A DNA stretch of 64,000 nucleotides from Thiovibrio sp964588325 (GTDB lineage: Bacteria; Desulfobacterota; Desulfobulbia; Desulfobulbales; Desulfurivibrionaceae): NCBI GenBank assembly GCA_964588325.1, contig CAZPOR010000014.1, positions 1 through 64,000 on the forward strand, in the 5' to 3' direction. A model generated the notes under the pieces. It worked only from the letters and a program-made list of their open reading frames with translations. It was not told the origin of the DNA and made no database searches. This document shows, one piece after another, positions 40,067-48,400 of the stretch. Position 1 is the first letter of the stretch. Each line of letters starts with the position of its first letter. Both the position numbers and the translations under genes were made by a program.

Positions 40067-41421
40067 TCGGCGCAGCCTTGGCCAGACTCGACAATTTCGC
40101 CAACAAGATCATAGGGGTGCGCCTCGGTGATCAGCACCTCCACGATATCACCCGGATTCGCCACCCCGGCATTGATATAGACACAGCCATCGATCTCCGG
40201 GGCCTGAAAACGGGTCCTGCCTTCCAGCAGGAGATCGGTTTCCCGGCTCCACCCCTCGACCAGCACCTCTTCCACCTTGCCGACCATTGCCTTATTTCCG
40301 GCAAGGGAGATCCCGCTCTGCAGCTCCATGAGCCGCTGCCTCCGCTCGCTTTTCTCCTCTTCGCTGCATTGCCCCGCCAGATTATACGCGGCGCACCCCT
40401 CTTCGTTTGAGTAGCCGAAGATCCCAACATGGGCCAGTTTCTGCTCTTGCATGAACTCGGCAAGCTGGCGCACATCCGCCTCGGTCTCCCCCGGAAAACC
40501 CACCATGAATGTAGTCCGGATGGCGGCCTGGGGCAGAATCGAACGGATCTTTCCCAGGAGCGCTTCGATCTGCTTGCGGCCATAGGGCCGGTTCATGCCC
40601 TTCAGCACCGCATCAGAGACATGCTGGAGGGGGATATCCAGATAGGGGACAATCCGGGGATTGGCGGCCATGAACTCAAGGAGCTCGGAATTGACCCGGG
40701 TGGGATAGAGATAGAGGAGGCGAAACCAGGGGATATCGCAGGCCGCGAGCATTTCGCGGAGCAAATCCATCAGCCGGGGAGCGGAGGGCCCCAGGTCAAG
40801 GCCATAGGCGGTAAGATCCTGGGCCACCAAAGTCAGCTCTTGCACCCCGTTTTCCGCAAGCATTGCCGCCTCGTGCACCAGGTCTTCAAGAAGCCGGCTG
40901 CGCAGATCGCCGCGCAGGGAGGGGATCAGGCAATAGGCACACCGGTTGGAACACCCCTCGGTCACTTTCATGTAGGCGCGATGCGCCGGGGATGAAAGCT
41001 TGCGCGGCCAGGTGGAGTCCAGCAAAAAAGTAGGCGGGGCAAGATGCAGCCGCGGCTCATCCGCCTGCGCAAGCTCCTGCAATCGGTTGACGATCTCCTG
41101 GGTCCCCTCGGTGCCGATGAAAAGATCGACCTCAGGGAGTTCCTTGGCAAGATCCGCACCGTACCGTTGCACCATGCAGCCGACCACCGCCAGTTTTTTT
41201 TCAGGGTACTGCCCCTTGACCTCCGCCAGGCTCAGGATCTCCTCGATCCCCTCTTCCACCGCCGACTGGATAAAGCCGCAGGTATTGACCAGCAGCAGAT
41301 CAGCCTCGTGGGCCTCCTCGCAGGGGACATAGCCGGCCTCGACCAGCAACCCCAGCATGAGCTCCGTATCCACCAGGTTTTTAGGACAACCCAAACTGAC
41401 AGTAAAAACAGTACGCATCAT
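40063..41421 (-). CDS. rimO: Ribosomal protein S12 methylthiotransferase
   Basis: Radical SAM enzyme that methylthiolates an aspartate of ribosomal protein S12. The 452-aa protein has the N-terminal UPF0004 domain with cluster Cys in SLGCPKNLVDTE (C12), VNTCGF and VVGCMVQ. The radical SAM CX3CX2C is EGCSNRCAYCLIPSLRG (about residues 157-173). A TRAM domain closes the protein (LEGRTRFQAPEIDGCVYI). CPKNLVD and SLRGDLRSR favour RimO over MiaB. Confidence 0.96.
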   Translation of the reverse strand: MMRTVFTVSLGCPKNLVDTELMLGLLVEAGYVPCEEAHEADLLLVNTCGFIQSAVEEGIEEILSLAEVKGQYPEKKLAVVGCMVQRYGADLAKELPEVDLFIGTEGTQEIVNRLQELAQADEPRLHLAPPTFLLDSTWPRKLSSPAHRAYMKVTEGCSNRCAYCLIPSLRGDLRSRLLEDLVHEAAMLAENGVQELTLVAQDLTAYGLDLGPSAPRLMDLLREMLAACDIPWFRLLYLYPTRVNSELLEFMAANPRIVPYLDIPLQHVSDAVLKGMNRPYGRKQIEALLGKIRSILPQAAIRTTFMVGFPGETEADVRQLAEFMQEQKLAHVGIFGYSNEEGCAAYNLAGQCSEEEKSERRQRLMELQSGISLAGNKAMVGKVEEVLVEGWSRETDLLLEGRTRFQAPEIDGCVYINAGVANPGDIVEVLITEAHPYDLVGEIVESGQGCAD

Positions 41422-41433
41422 CGCCTCATTTTT

Positions 41434-42162
41434 TTATGCCGCAGCCAGAGCGCCGACACAGCGCAGAAGATCATTCACCAACCCCTGTGAGCGGTTGCGA
41501 AAATCCTTGCCCTGGAAAGCAGGCTGCCAGGGATCCTGCCATAACAGGTCGGAAACCATCATCACCGCCGCCAGTTCAATCCGGCGAAACGCCGCCACCC
41601 TGATGAGCGCCGAATATTCCATATCAACGGCAAGAATACCATCCTTGCCATAGCGCACAACCTTTTCCCTGGTCTCACGGTACAGGGCGTCGGTGGTCCA
41701 GATCGGCCCCTCGTTCAGTTCTTTGCCGGTAGCGGCAAAAAAATCCTTCAGATCCTTGCGCAGCCGGGGAGAAGATTCGCTCCTGCCCGCAACAGGGTAG
41801 TGGGCGGAGGTTCCCTCTTCGCTGACACCCCAGGTCGGCAGCACCAATTCGCCCACGCCAAGGCCGGGCTGGAGCGAGCCGCACCAGCCGCTGACAATGA
41901 TCCGTCTGGCTCCCAAGGCGATGAGCTTTTCGAGACAGATCACGGCCATGGGCGCGCCAATCGCGGGGCCAGCCCAAAACATGGGGGGAGACTGGATGCG
42001 TTGGTGGAGATTGCTGTGAAACAAAAAATGCCTATCCCAGCCTTCCCGGCCTGCGATCTGCGCCGCCTGCCGGGCTTCGGCGGGATTCACCAGCAGCAAG
42101 CCGCAGGCAGGAAGCTGCGGCTCGTTTTTGCCCCGCGAGGGATGGACAACGACTTCGCTCAT
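41434..42162 (-). CDS. Nucleoside phosphorylase family protein
   Basis: 242-aa PNP/UDP phosphorylase-fold protein. Diagnostic parts: IGAPMAVICLEKLIALGARRIIVSGWCGSL (about residues 68-97; GxGxP and the phosphate-side SGxxG), the GVGELVLPTWGVSEEGTSAHY region, WTTDALYRETREKV, and LAVDMEYSALIRVA (about 186-199; the DMEx ribose-binding motif). Whether it acts on uridine, purines or methylthioadenosine cannot be told. The start is 81 bases from the atpE stop, with the atp terminator between. Confidence 0.87.
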   Translation of the reverse strand: MSEVVVHPSRGKNEPQLPACGLLLVNPAEARQAAQIAGREGWDRHFLFHSNLHQRIQSPPMFWAGPAIGAPMAVICLEKLIALGARRIIVSGWCGSLQPGLGVGELVLPTWGVSEEGTSAHYPVAGRSESSPRLRKDLKDFFAATGKELNEGPIWTTDALYRETREKVVRYGKDGILAVDMEYSALIRVAAFRRIELAAVMMVSDLLWQDPWQPAFQGKDFRNRSQGLVNDLLRCVGALAAA

Positions 42163-42183
42163 GAACCAAGACCCCGGAAAACG

Positions 42184-42216
42184 GAAAAAGGCCGCAGGGG
42201 AAACCCCTGCGGCCTT
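42184..42216 (-). terminator. Rho-independent terminator of the F0 operon
   Basis: A perfect 13-bp stem (42188-42200 with 42204-42216) around a 3-base loop. On the minus strand it is followed by TTTTT. It lies just after the atpE stop and before the phosphorylase start, so it should end the atp transcript. Confidence 0.85.
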
Positions 42217-42242
42217 ACACGTCTAAAAAAATCGCGAACAGC

Positions 42243-42584
42243 TTACTTGAGCAGCGGATTCGCGAACAGCAGGATCAGGGAGATAACCAGACCGTAAATG
42301 GTCAGAGACTCGATCAGAGCCAGACCGATGATCATGGTTACGGTGATCTTGCCGGAAGCCTCGGGGTTACGAGCGATACCGGAGCAAGCGCCGCCGATAC
42401 CTGCGCCCATGCCGATGCCGCAACCGAGGGCGGCAACGCCAACGGACAGAGCGGCAGCAAGGCAAACCAGAGCGAGGTTCACAGCGGGAGCCGCGGTGGC
42501 AGCAGCCTCAGCAGCAGCCTCGGAAGCCATGGCAACGGTGGACATAGCCAAAACCATCAATACTGACAACAATGCTTTCTTCAT
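42243..42584 (-). CDS. atpE: ATP synthase F0 subunit c with signal-peptide-like leader
   Basis: 113-aa proteolipid forming the rotor ring. The start at 42584 (MKKALLSVLMVLAMSTVAMA) has GGAGG 7-8 bases upstream. The first about 20 residues look like a cleavable leader, as in some deltaproteobacterial c subunits. TM1 has GCGIGMGAGIGGACSGIARNPE, and TM2 has LALIESLTIYGLV with the ion-binding Glu. Glu-Ser and Tyr at +5 match the sodium-type signature, but the TM1 Gln of sodium rings is Met here, so proton coupling is more likely. Genes for F1 are not in the window. Confidence 0.95.
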   Translation of the reverse strand: MKKALLSVLMVLAMSTVAMASEAAAEAAATAAPAVNLALVCLAAALSVGVAALGCGIGMGAGIGGACSGIARNPEASGKITVTMIIGLALIESLTIYGLVISLILLFANPLLK

Positions 42585-42653
42585 CCTAACTTCCTCCAAA
42601 AAAATTTATAATTGGCCTTCTTCATTAGTTCACAAGGAACCGGTTACACAAAA

Positions 42654-43376
42654 TTAGTGGGCATGCTCCATGGCTGCGGAAAAATAGAGAATCGAGAGCA
42701 GCAGAAAAACCAGAGCCTGGACGATGGAAACAAACACGCCCAGACAGAGAATCGGCAGCGGGGCAAAGTAGGCGCCAGCCAGCATGAACAGGATGCCCAG
42801 CAGGGTCTCCTTGGCCATGATGTTGCCAAAAAGACGGATGGAGAGCGAAAGAATACGGGCGAAATGGCTGATGAGCTCGATGGGGAGCATGAGGGGAATC
42901 AACCAGGGAATGGGCCCGAGGAAATGCTTGATATAGCCGACGCCGTGAAACTTCACGCCCAGGATGTGGGTGGTGAAGAAAACAATCAGGGTGCAGGCCA
43001 GGGTGATGTTGAGGTTGGAGGTCGGGGACATGAAGCCCGGCATCAGGCCGATCATGTTGGCCACCAGGATATAGAGGGCAAAGGTGGCAAGCATGGGGAA
43101 CATCATCCGAGCCCCTTCCTTGCCCATGTTGTCCGCCATGAAGCCCTCAAGTCCGCCGATGACGACCTCCCAGAAATTCTGACCCTTGCCGGGCACCAGG
43201 GACATCTGACCCAGGGTCAGCTTCGGGACGATGATCAGAAAGAGCATGACCAGCCAGGTATAGGTCATGTGCGGAGAAACCAGCTTGGCCAGCAACGTGT
43301 CCCCAACCGGACCGTGGGGAACCGGCATCCCCAGATTTTGCAGAATCAACGAGATAAACAGTATTGGATGTTCCAT
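42654..43376 (-). CDS. atpB: ATP synthase F0 subunit a
   Basis: 240-aa membrane stator subunit that forms the ion half-channels. Five or six TM segments are visible. The essential Arg is in LSIRLFGNIMAKE (about residue 176), followed by the conserved C-terminal LGVFVSIVQALVFLLLSILYF with the Gln of the channel. The N-terminal ILQNLGMPVPHGPVGDT region is short. It lies between the atpI-like gene and atpE. The FIFO-type split F0 locus, separated from F1 genes, is common in deltaproteobacteria. Confidence 0.95.
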   Translation of the reverse strand: MEHPILFISLILQNLGMPVPHGPVGDTLLAKLVSPHMTYTWLVMLFLIIVPKLTLGQMSLVPGKGQNFWEVVIGGLEGFMADNMGKEGARMMFPMLATFALYILVANMIGLMPGFMSPTSNLNITLACTLIVFFTTHILGVKFHGVGYIKHFLGPIPWLIPLMLPIELISHFARILSLSIRLFGNIMAKETLLGILFMLAGAYFAPLPILCLGVFVSIVQALVFLLLSILYFSAAMEHAH

Positions 43377-43405
43377 GGACCGTGCGAAGCCTCCTTAACC
43401 TTGTA

Positions 43406-43807
43406 CTACTTTGTCGAGTAAATACTTCTTGCTGCGACCATGACGGCAAGTCCTATGCCCAAAAGCACGGTGGACAAGCCAATCAGCAGTGCGAAGGTGT
43501 GAACCAACCGGTACCTGACCAGCAGGAAGAGAACCCCCACGACCACAAACAGCCGCAGATAATATCGCATAAAAAACAACGGCTTGACCGCCCCGAGCGG
43601 CCCAGCCAGCAACCGGACCAGATCCCTTTTCAAAAACAGGAAGCTGAGGTTTGCAATCGCTCCGCCGATAAAAACCGAACGGGCATGAAAGCCTGAATAC
43701 CCCAACCAGGCCAAAGCGGTGAGCACTCCCAGCAACAGCCAGTTGCACGCCATGACCTTGGTGAGCGACACCTCACCTCCCGATGCGGATGAACCACTAA
43801 CCGGCAT
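43406..43807 (-). CDS. AtpI-like ATP synthase subunit I protein
   Basis: 133-aa membrane protein with four predicted TM segments (ACNWLLLGVLTALAWLGY; SVFIGGAIANLSFLFL; RLFVVVGVLFLLVRY; FALLIGLSTVLLGIGLAVMV). It matches the weakly conserved AtpI/subunit I family mainly by size, topology and position between atpZ and atpB. It probably assists c-ring assembly or Mg/ion supply. It begins where atpZ stops (shared base), indicating coupling. Confidence 0.75.
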   Translation of the reverse strand: MPVSGSSASGGEVSLTKVMACNWLLLGVLTALAWLGYSGFHARSVFIGGAIANLSFLFLKRDLVRLLAGPLGAVKPLFFMRYYLRLFVVVGVLFLLVRYRLVHTFALLIGLSTVLLGIGLAVMVAARSIYSTK

Positions 43808-44031
43808 CAGAGATCCTTTCTGTTGGCCATGTCATAGAGGTTTTTGAAGGCCGCCGCCACCCCGAACCCGAGAAAAATCAGGGTCAACCAGGGCGAGGTT
43901 CTGCCGCCAAACACCGTATGGTCCAGATAGTAACCGATGCCGACTCCGATAAAGATGGAGAAGGCGACGGTCATGCCAACGGTGCTGAAATGCGCCAGCA
44001 ACCGCAGGGTATCCTTTCGATTCTTGGACAT
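43807..44031 (-). CDS. AtpZ/AtpI-type F0F1 assembly protein
   Basis: 74-aa protein with two TM hairpins: GMTVAFSIFIGVGIGYYLDH and PWLTLIFLGFGVAAAFKNLYDM. This is the AtpZ family pattern (DUF/AtpI-like), including the YYLD-HTVFGGRTSPW turn. The ATG at 44031 is preferred as GGGGGTGA lies 3 bases upstream; a GTG at 44037 is possible. It is first in the F0 operon. Confidence 0.8.
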   Translation of the reverse strand: MSKNRKDTLRLLAHFSTVGMTVAFSIFIGVGIGYYLDHTVFGGRTSPWLTLIFLGFGVAAAFKNLYDMANRKDL

Positions 44032-44128
44032 CTTCACCCCCTGTCACGCAGCTCGGACAAAGGATTCATCGAGTTATGACCGATAGGATTACTAGCATTG
44101 CATCATCCCAAAGTCAACGGCTTTTTTC

Positions 44129-45421
44129 TCATTTTGCCAACTTTTTGAATGAGCATTCAGTTTTCTCCAGCGCCATGGCCAGCTCGGCCTCGCTTTGCGC
44201 GGCGGAAATAAAAAGGGCCTCGAACTGGGAGGGCGCCAGCCAGATCCCCTGCGCCTGCATCTGCCGGAAATGTTGACCATACTTGACCGTGTCCGCCTGC
44301 ATGGCGGAGGCGAAATCCACCACCGGCCCAGGGGTGAAAAAAGCGGTCATCATGGAACCCACCCGATTCAGGGTGGTCTGTCCGGGCAGATATTTTTGGG
44401 CAAGCGTGGTCAACCCCTGGGCAAAGCGGGCCGACTTTTCCTCCAGCGCGGCATAAAAGCCGGGCTGGGCCAACTGCCGCATGGTGGCGGCGCCCGCCGC
44501 CATGGCCAGGGGATTGCCGGACAAGGTTCCGGCCTGGTACACCGGCCCCACCGGCGAAATGGTGTCCATCAGCTCCTTCTTGCCGCCATAGGCCCCGACC
44601 GGCAACCCGCCGCCGATGATCTTGCCCAGACAGGTGAGATCGGGCATGACCCCGAAGTACTCCTGCGCCCCGCCCAAGGACAGGCGCAAGCCGGTGATAA
44701 CCTCGTCGAAAATGAGGACGATGCCCAGTTCTGCGGTCAGGGAGCGCAGCTTGTGCAGAAATCCCGGCTGCGGCGCGACAACCCCCATGTTGCCGGCAAC
44801 CGGCTCGATGATCACGCAGGCAATGTCCAATTTTTCATCCCGCAGAGTCTTTTCCAGGATCTCCGCATCATTATACGGTATGGACACCGTGTTCTTGACA
44901 ATATCCTCCGGCACCCCGGGGCTGCCCGGAATGCCGAGGGTGATTACGCCGGAACCCGCCTTGACCAGAAAGCTGTCGGCATGGCCATGGTAGCAGCCGT
45001 CGAACTTCACCACCACCTTGCGGCCGGTATAGCCTCTGGCCAGCCGGATGGCGCTCATGGTCGCCTCGGTGCCGGAGCTGACGAAACGCACCTTTTCCAC
45101 CGAGGGCAGGGCGCCTATCACCAGCTCGGCCAGTTCAACCTCCAGGGGGCAGGGGGCGCCGAAGCTGGTGCCGTCTTGCAGGGTTTTCTCAATGGCCGCG
45201 ACCACGGCCGGATGGTTATGCCCAAGGATCATGGGTCCCCAGGAGCAGACAAAATCGAGAAACTCGTTGCCATCCACATCCTGAATTTTTGAACCGGCGG
45301 CTTTCTTGACAAAAAGAGGATCACAGCCCACGGATTTGCACGCCCGGACCGGGCTGTTCACTCCGCCGGGGATAAGCTGCTGCGCCCTGGCAAAAAGGCT
45401 CTGCGATTGGTCGGTTTTCAT
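44129..45421 (-). CDS. hemL: Glutamate-1-semialdehyde 2,1-aminomutase
   Basis: PLP enzyme that converts glutamate-1-semialdehyde to 5-aminolevulinate, the step after HemA. The 430-aa protein has LIPGGVNSPVRA (residues about 17-28), the substrate-gating EFLDFVCSWGPMILGHNHP, KFDGCYHGHADSFLVKAGSG, LIFDEVITGLRL, and the Schiff-base Lys in CLGKIIGGGLPVGAYGG (about 267). The lineage-specific SWGPMILGH favours HemL over other aminotransferases. The gene stands alone between the F0 operon and a divergent hypothetical. Confidence 0.96.
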   Translation of the reverse strand: MKTDQSQSLFARAQQLIPGGVNSPVRACKSVGCDPLFVKKAAGSKIQDVDGNEFLDFVCSWGPMILGHNHPAVVAAIEKTLQDGTSFGAPCPLEVELAELVIGALPSVEKVRFVSSGTEATMSAIRLARGYTGRKVVVKFDGCYHGHADSFLVKAGSGVITLGIPGSPGVPEDIVKNTVSIPYNDAEILEKTLRDEKLDIACVIIEPVAGNMGVVAPQPGFLHKLRSLTAELGIVLIFDEVITGLRLSLGGAQEYFGVMPDLTCLGKIIGGGLPVGAYGGKKELMDTISPVGPVYQAGTLSGNPLAMAAGAATMRQLAQPGFYAALEEKSARFAQGLTTLAQKYLPGQTTLNRVGSMMTAFFTPGPVVDFASAMQADTVKYGQHFRQMQAQGIWLAPSQFEALFISAAQSEAELAMALEKTECSFKKLAK

Positions 45422-45633
45422 ATCTCTGAACTCCTTGCCTTCTCAATGATTGATGGTTCCGCGCCAACAAGGAACGAGGACGCCGGGCGTCGTCACGGCT
45501 GCAATGCCTTCACGATGCACTTTCTCTCCCCGGCGAGCCGGAAATATAGCAGGCCGTCGCCATGCTGTCAAAATTCTTTCAAGCCCGCAGCGCAACGCGC
45601 TAAAAACCCTGTGCTTTCCGGCCATCCTTTCCC

Positions 45634-45663
45634 TTGACACGGCAAAGCCCTTCATAGCAATAT
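45634..45663 (+). promoter_or_regulatory. Sigma-70-like promoter for the 45716 gene
   Basis: TTGACA (45634-45639) and CAATAT (45658-45663) with an 18-base spacer, 53 bases before the ATG at 45716. The -35 is perfect; the -10 is a weak match. Confidence 0.5.
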
Positions 45664-45715
45664 GAACGCATAAACAGAGGATTCTTTTCCCAACAGGACC
45701 AAGACAGGAGACGCC

Positions 45716-46156
45716 ATGGAAATACATGACCCGAACCTTCATCTCAAACTTATGGAAATGTGTGATTGCTATCTTGGCACGGACTATGCCGCCACCATTC
45801 AAAAAGTGGCGGATGCCCCTTCCGCAGACACCCAGGAGGACGCCCTCCGGTATCTGGCCCTGGCCCTCCTCCTTACCCTGACCGAAGAGGCCCGCCAGCT
45901 TTCCCTCAAACGAAAAAACGACAAGATCACCGTCACCATCAAGCATGAGGCCGAAAAAATCGCCTTGCGCCCGCCGGCCAGGGCTGTCTTCAACACGATC
46001 ATCTCCATTATGCGCGCCATCCTCCATCTGGATGAAGACAAGGGGGGGATGCCGCTGACCCTTGGTCTTAAAAATGACCGGATCGAGGTCCAGGTAAAAG
46101 TCGAACGGACCGCGGACAAGGAAACCCTCAAGGTGAAATTTCCCGAGTTGGGGTGA
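45716..46156 (+). CDS. Conserved-looking hypothetical protein
   Basis: 146-aa cytoplasmic protein without a family I recognise. The N-terminal half is helical (HLKLMEMCDCYLGTDYAATIQKVAD, EDALRYLALALLLTLTEEARQLSL). The second half alternates charged strands (KRKNDKITVTIKHEAEKIAL, PLTLGLKNDRIEVQVKVER), suggesting an alpha/beta domain. A single CDC motif is near residue 17. AGGAG is 8 bases before the ATG. No neighbour gives a functional clue. Confidence 0.7.
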   Translation: MEIHDPNLHLKLMEMCDCYLGTDYAATIQKVADAPSADTQEDALRYLALALLLTLTEEARQLSLKRKNDKITVTIKHEAEKIALRPPARAVFNTIISIMRAILHLDEDKGGMPLTLGLKNDRIEVQVKVERTADKETLKVKFPELG

Positions 46157-46286
46157 GCGCTTCGTCCTGCGGGCGGATACGAAGCTGCATGCGGAAGAAC
46201 CACGCCGCTCCCGCCTCCGGACTTTTCCCGCTGCCGCCGCAGCTCCGCCCCGCCCCTGTCAAGGCGCAACAACTGGCTGTTTTGCC

Positions 46287-46314
46287 TTGACAATCCTGGC
46301 AATGCCAATAAATA
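46287..46314 (+). promoter_or_regulatory. Sigma-70 promoter of the PilZ-RHH-ParA operon
   Basis: TTGACA (46287-46292) and TAAATA (46309-46314) with a 16-base spacer, about 100 bases before the ATG at 46413. The -35 is also the right arm of an inverted repeat, GTCAAGGC (46258-46265) / GCCTTGAC (46284-46291), which could be an operator. Confidence 0.55.
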
Positions 46315-46412
46315 ATCAAACATCTCCTCCATACTCGCACGTCTTTGGGAGCAAGCGCTTTTTTTCAGATTTTTTTTGCCTCTCATCTGCACATGACCAC
46401 AAGGAGCCGGTA

Positions 46413-46883
46413 ATGACCAAAAAAGAAAGCGGGACCGAAGAAATAGCCCCTTGGGAGCTTACGGGCTTGCCCGTGGCTCCGGCCGGAGCCACCCCTGCAC
46501 ATGCCGATCTCCAAAAAATCATCCGCAAGAACTACCGGGAACCCATTCTGGACGATGATCCGGTCTGTGCCGAGATTGATGGCCGCACCCACAGGGTCTG
46601 CGATATCGGCAGTCGCGGCCTGGGCCTCCTGGTTCCCGCCCTTGGCGGTTTTCTGGCCGGCACGCTTTACGGCATCACGCTGCATGTCGGCGACAACACC
46701 ATCGTCCTCCGGGGAAAAGTCACCCATATCTCGCCAAGCGAGACCTCGGGCGAATGCCACTGCGGAATCGAGTTCATCGATCTGAACAAAAAGGACGAGC
46801 AGGCCCTGCAACATTTTCTCTCCGCCCACCACGCCAAGCTTTTTGGTGAAACAAGCCGCTCCGCCGACCTTGGCCGGGATTGA
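46413..46883 (+). CDS. PilZ-domain protein
   Basis: 156-aa protein. The start at 46413 has AAGGAG 8 bases upstream. After a 40-residue Pro/Ala-rich leader comes a short PilZ-like domain: KNYREPILDDDPVCAEIDGRTHRVCDIGSRGLGLLV carries an R-rich strand and the D-x-G-x-x-G loop (DIGSRGLG), then THISPSETSGECHCGIEFIDL. The first RxxxR is incomplete, so c-di-GMP binding is uncertain. It is first in an apparent operon with a ribbon-helix-helix protein, a ParA-like ATPase and an unknown gene. Confidence 0.78.
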   Translation: MTKKESGTEEIAPWELTGLPVAPAGATPAHADLQKIIRKNYREPILDDDPVCAEIDGRTHRVCDIGSRGLGLLVPALGGFLAGTLYGITLHVGDNTIVLRGKVTHISPSETSGECHCGIEFIDLNKKDEQALQHFLSAHHAKLFGETSRSADLGRD

Positions 46884-46913
46884 ATCGCAACCTCATCATG
46901 GACCCGGGGGACA

Positions 46914-47315
46914 ATGCCGGCAAAAAATAAACACGACATCATGGATGCCCTGCTGAAAGGCGCGGAGGAGGATGCGGCGCATGAGGCGTCCTCCCTTGCC
47001 AAACTGATCCATCGCGCCGGAGAAACGCCAACCTCCACAACTCCCGCGGAAAGCCCGTCAGGCACGGAGCACAAAAAAACTTCGCCCGGCGACAGCAAGA
47101 AAAAATCCACGCACTATCTTTCCGAGGAGATTTTCGAGGATCTGGATGACGCACGGGAAAAAATAAACGAACTTGTGCATCCGCGGCTGAAATCCCGCAT
47201 TTCAAAATCACGGATCGTCAATCAGGCGCTGAGCATGATCCTCAAGGATTTTGAGGAAAAGGGTGAAAAAAGCCACCTGATGAAAGAAATCCTCAAGGAC
47301 ATCCGCAAGAAATAA
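46914..47315 (+). CDS. Ribbon-helix-helix-like protein, candidate ParA partner
   Basis: 133-aa basic protein. Residues 1-65 are a flexible, Lys/Ser/Thr/Pro-rich region with a short helix (HDIMDALLKGAEEDAAHE). Residues about 66-120 read STHYLSEEIFEDLDDAREKI and SRISKSRIVNQALSMILKDFEEKG, matching a ribbon-helix-helix DNA-binding fold of the ParD/ParG type. It lies between the PilZ gene (30 bases) and the ParA-like gene (36 bases). Small RHH proteins often act as the centromere-binding partner of ParA, or bind ParA to control positioning. Confidence 0.72.
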   Translation: MPAKNKHDIMDALLKGAEEDAAHEASSLAKLIHRAGETPTSTTPAESPSGTEHKKTSPGDSKKKSTHYLSEEIFEDLDDAREKINELVHPRLKSRISKSRIVNQALSMILKDFEEKGEKSHLMKEILKDIRKK

Positions 47316-47351
47316 CCAGAAGTTGGCCATGGCCGGCCCGGAGACTTCACA

Positions 47352-48323
47352 ATGATAATCACTTGCCCTCATTGCAAAAAAGAGCACAACATCGATGAAA
47401 AGAGGATCCCGCCCAATGTCAAAATGGCTCGGTGCCAGGGATGCGGACAGCAGTTCCCCCTCGAGATTCCCCGCGAAGAAACGCCTCCGCCGCCACCGCC
47501 GCAGCCCTCCCCGGTCGCGATGGTCCCGGACCCGACTCCCGGCTCGGCGCCTCGGTCCGATCAGGAAACCAGAAGAATCGGCGTCTCGCTGAGCAAAGGC
47601 GGGGTCGGCAAAACCACCACCTCGGTGAATCTCGCGGCCGGGCTTGCCCTGGCCGGGAAAAGGGTTCTGCTGGTTGACACCGATACCCAGGGACAGTCGA
47701 GCTTCATGCTGGGGGTAAAACCCAAAGGCGGCCTCACCGAGCTGGTAACCGGCGAACTCCCCCCCGAGGAGGCAATCATCCAGGCCCGCAAGAATCTCTG
47801 GATCCTGGCCGGCGGCAAATCCCTGGCAGGCCTCAAGCGCCTCATCGACCGCAAGGACTACGGCGGCGAGCTGACCATTGCCCAGGCCCTCACCCCGCTG
47901 GAAAAAGACTACGATTATGTGGTGGTGGACACCTCGCCGGGCTGGGATCCGCTCACCGTCAATGTCCTTTTCTATGTCAACGAGCTGATGACCCCGGTCT
48001 CCCTTGAGGTCATGTCCATCCAGGGCTTTGGCGAATTCCTGAAAAGCATCGCCTCCATCCAGAAATTCCGCAAGGAAGTCGAACTGCGCTACATTTTGCC
48101 CACCTTCCGCGACATGCGGGTGAAAAGGGGCAGCGAGTTTTTGGAGGAGATTGAAAAAATATACGGAGAAAAGGTCTGCGCCCCGATCCGCTACAACGTC
48201 CGTCTCTCCGAGGCTCCTGCCTATGGCCAGACCATTTTTGAGTTTGCCCCCGGGTCCAACGGCGCCCAGGATTACCGGGATCTTGTCCGCAAGGTCACCG
48301 GCGAACCGGACCTTTTCACCTGA
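47352..48323 (+). CDS. ParA-like ATPase with N-terminal zinc finger
   Basis: 323-aa fusion. Residues 1-40 are an MJ0042-type zinc finger (CPHCKKEH, then KMARCQGCGQQF). A Pro-rich linker (residues 45-75) leads to a MinD/ParA ATPase: deviant Walker A SKGGVGKTTTSVNLA (about 84-98), Walker A' VLLVDTDTQGQSS (about 111-123) and VVVDTSPGWDP (about 197-207). It has the two Lys residues of positioning ATPases. It is not next to an origin, parB or min genes, so it probably places a cellular cargo such as chemoreceptor arrays or pili. The zinc finger may tie it to nucleic acid or a protein partner. Confidence 0.85.
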   Translation: MIITCPHCKKEHNIDEKRIPPNVKMARCQGCGQQFPLEIPREETPPPPPPQPSPVAMVPDPTPGSAPRSDQETRRIGVSLSKGGVGKTTTSVNLAAGLALAGKRVLLVDTDTQGQSSFMLGVKPKGGLTELVTGELPPEEAIIQARKNLWILAGGKSLAGLKRLIDRKDYGGELTIAQALTPLEKDYDYVVVDTSPGWDPLTVNVLFYVNELMTPVSLEVMSIQGFGEFLKSIASIQKFRKEVELRYILPTFRDMRVKRGSEFLEEIEKIYGEKVCAPIRYNVRLSEAPAYGQTIFEFAPGSNGAQDYRDLVRKVTGEPDLFT

Positions 48324-48400
48324 TCCGCCCCCATGCCGCGCGCATTGCCGGGAAATAACAAGACTGCACAACCGTCCAGGACTAGGGAAGGATTCCGCCC

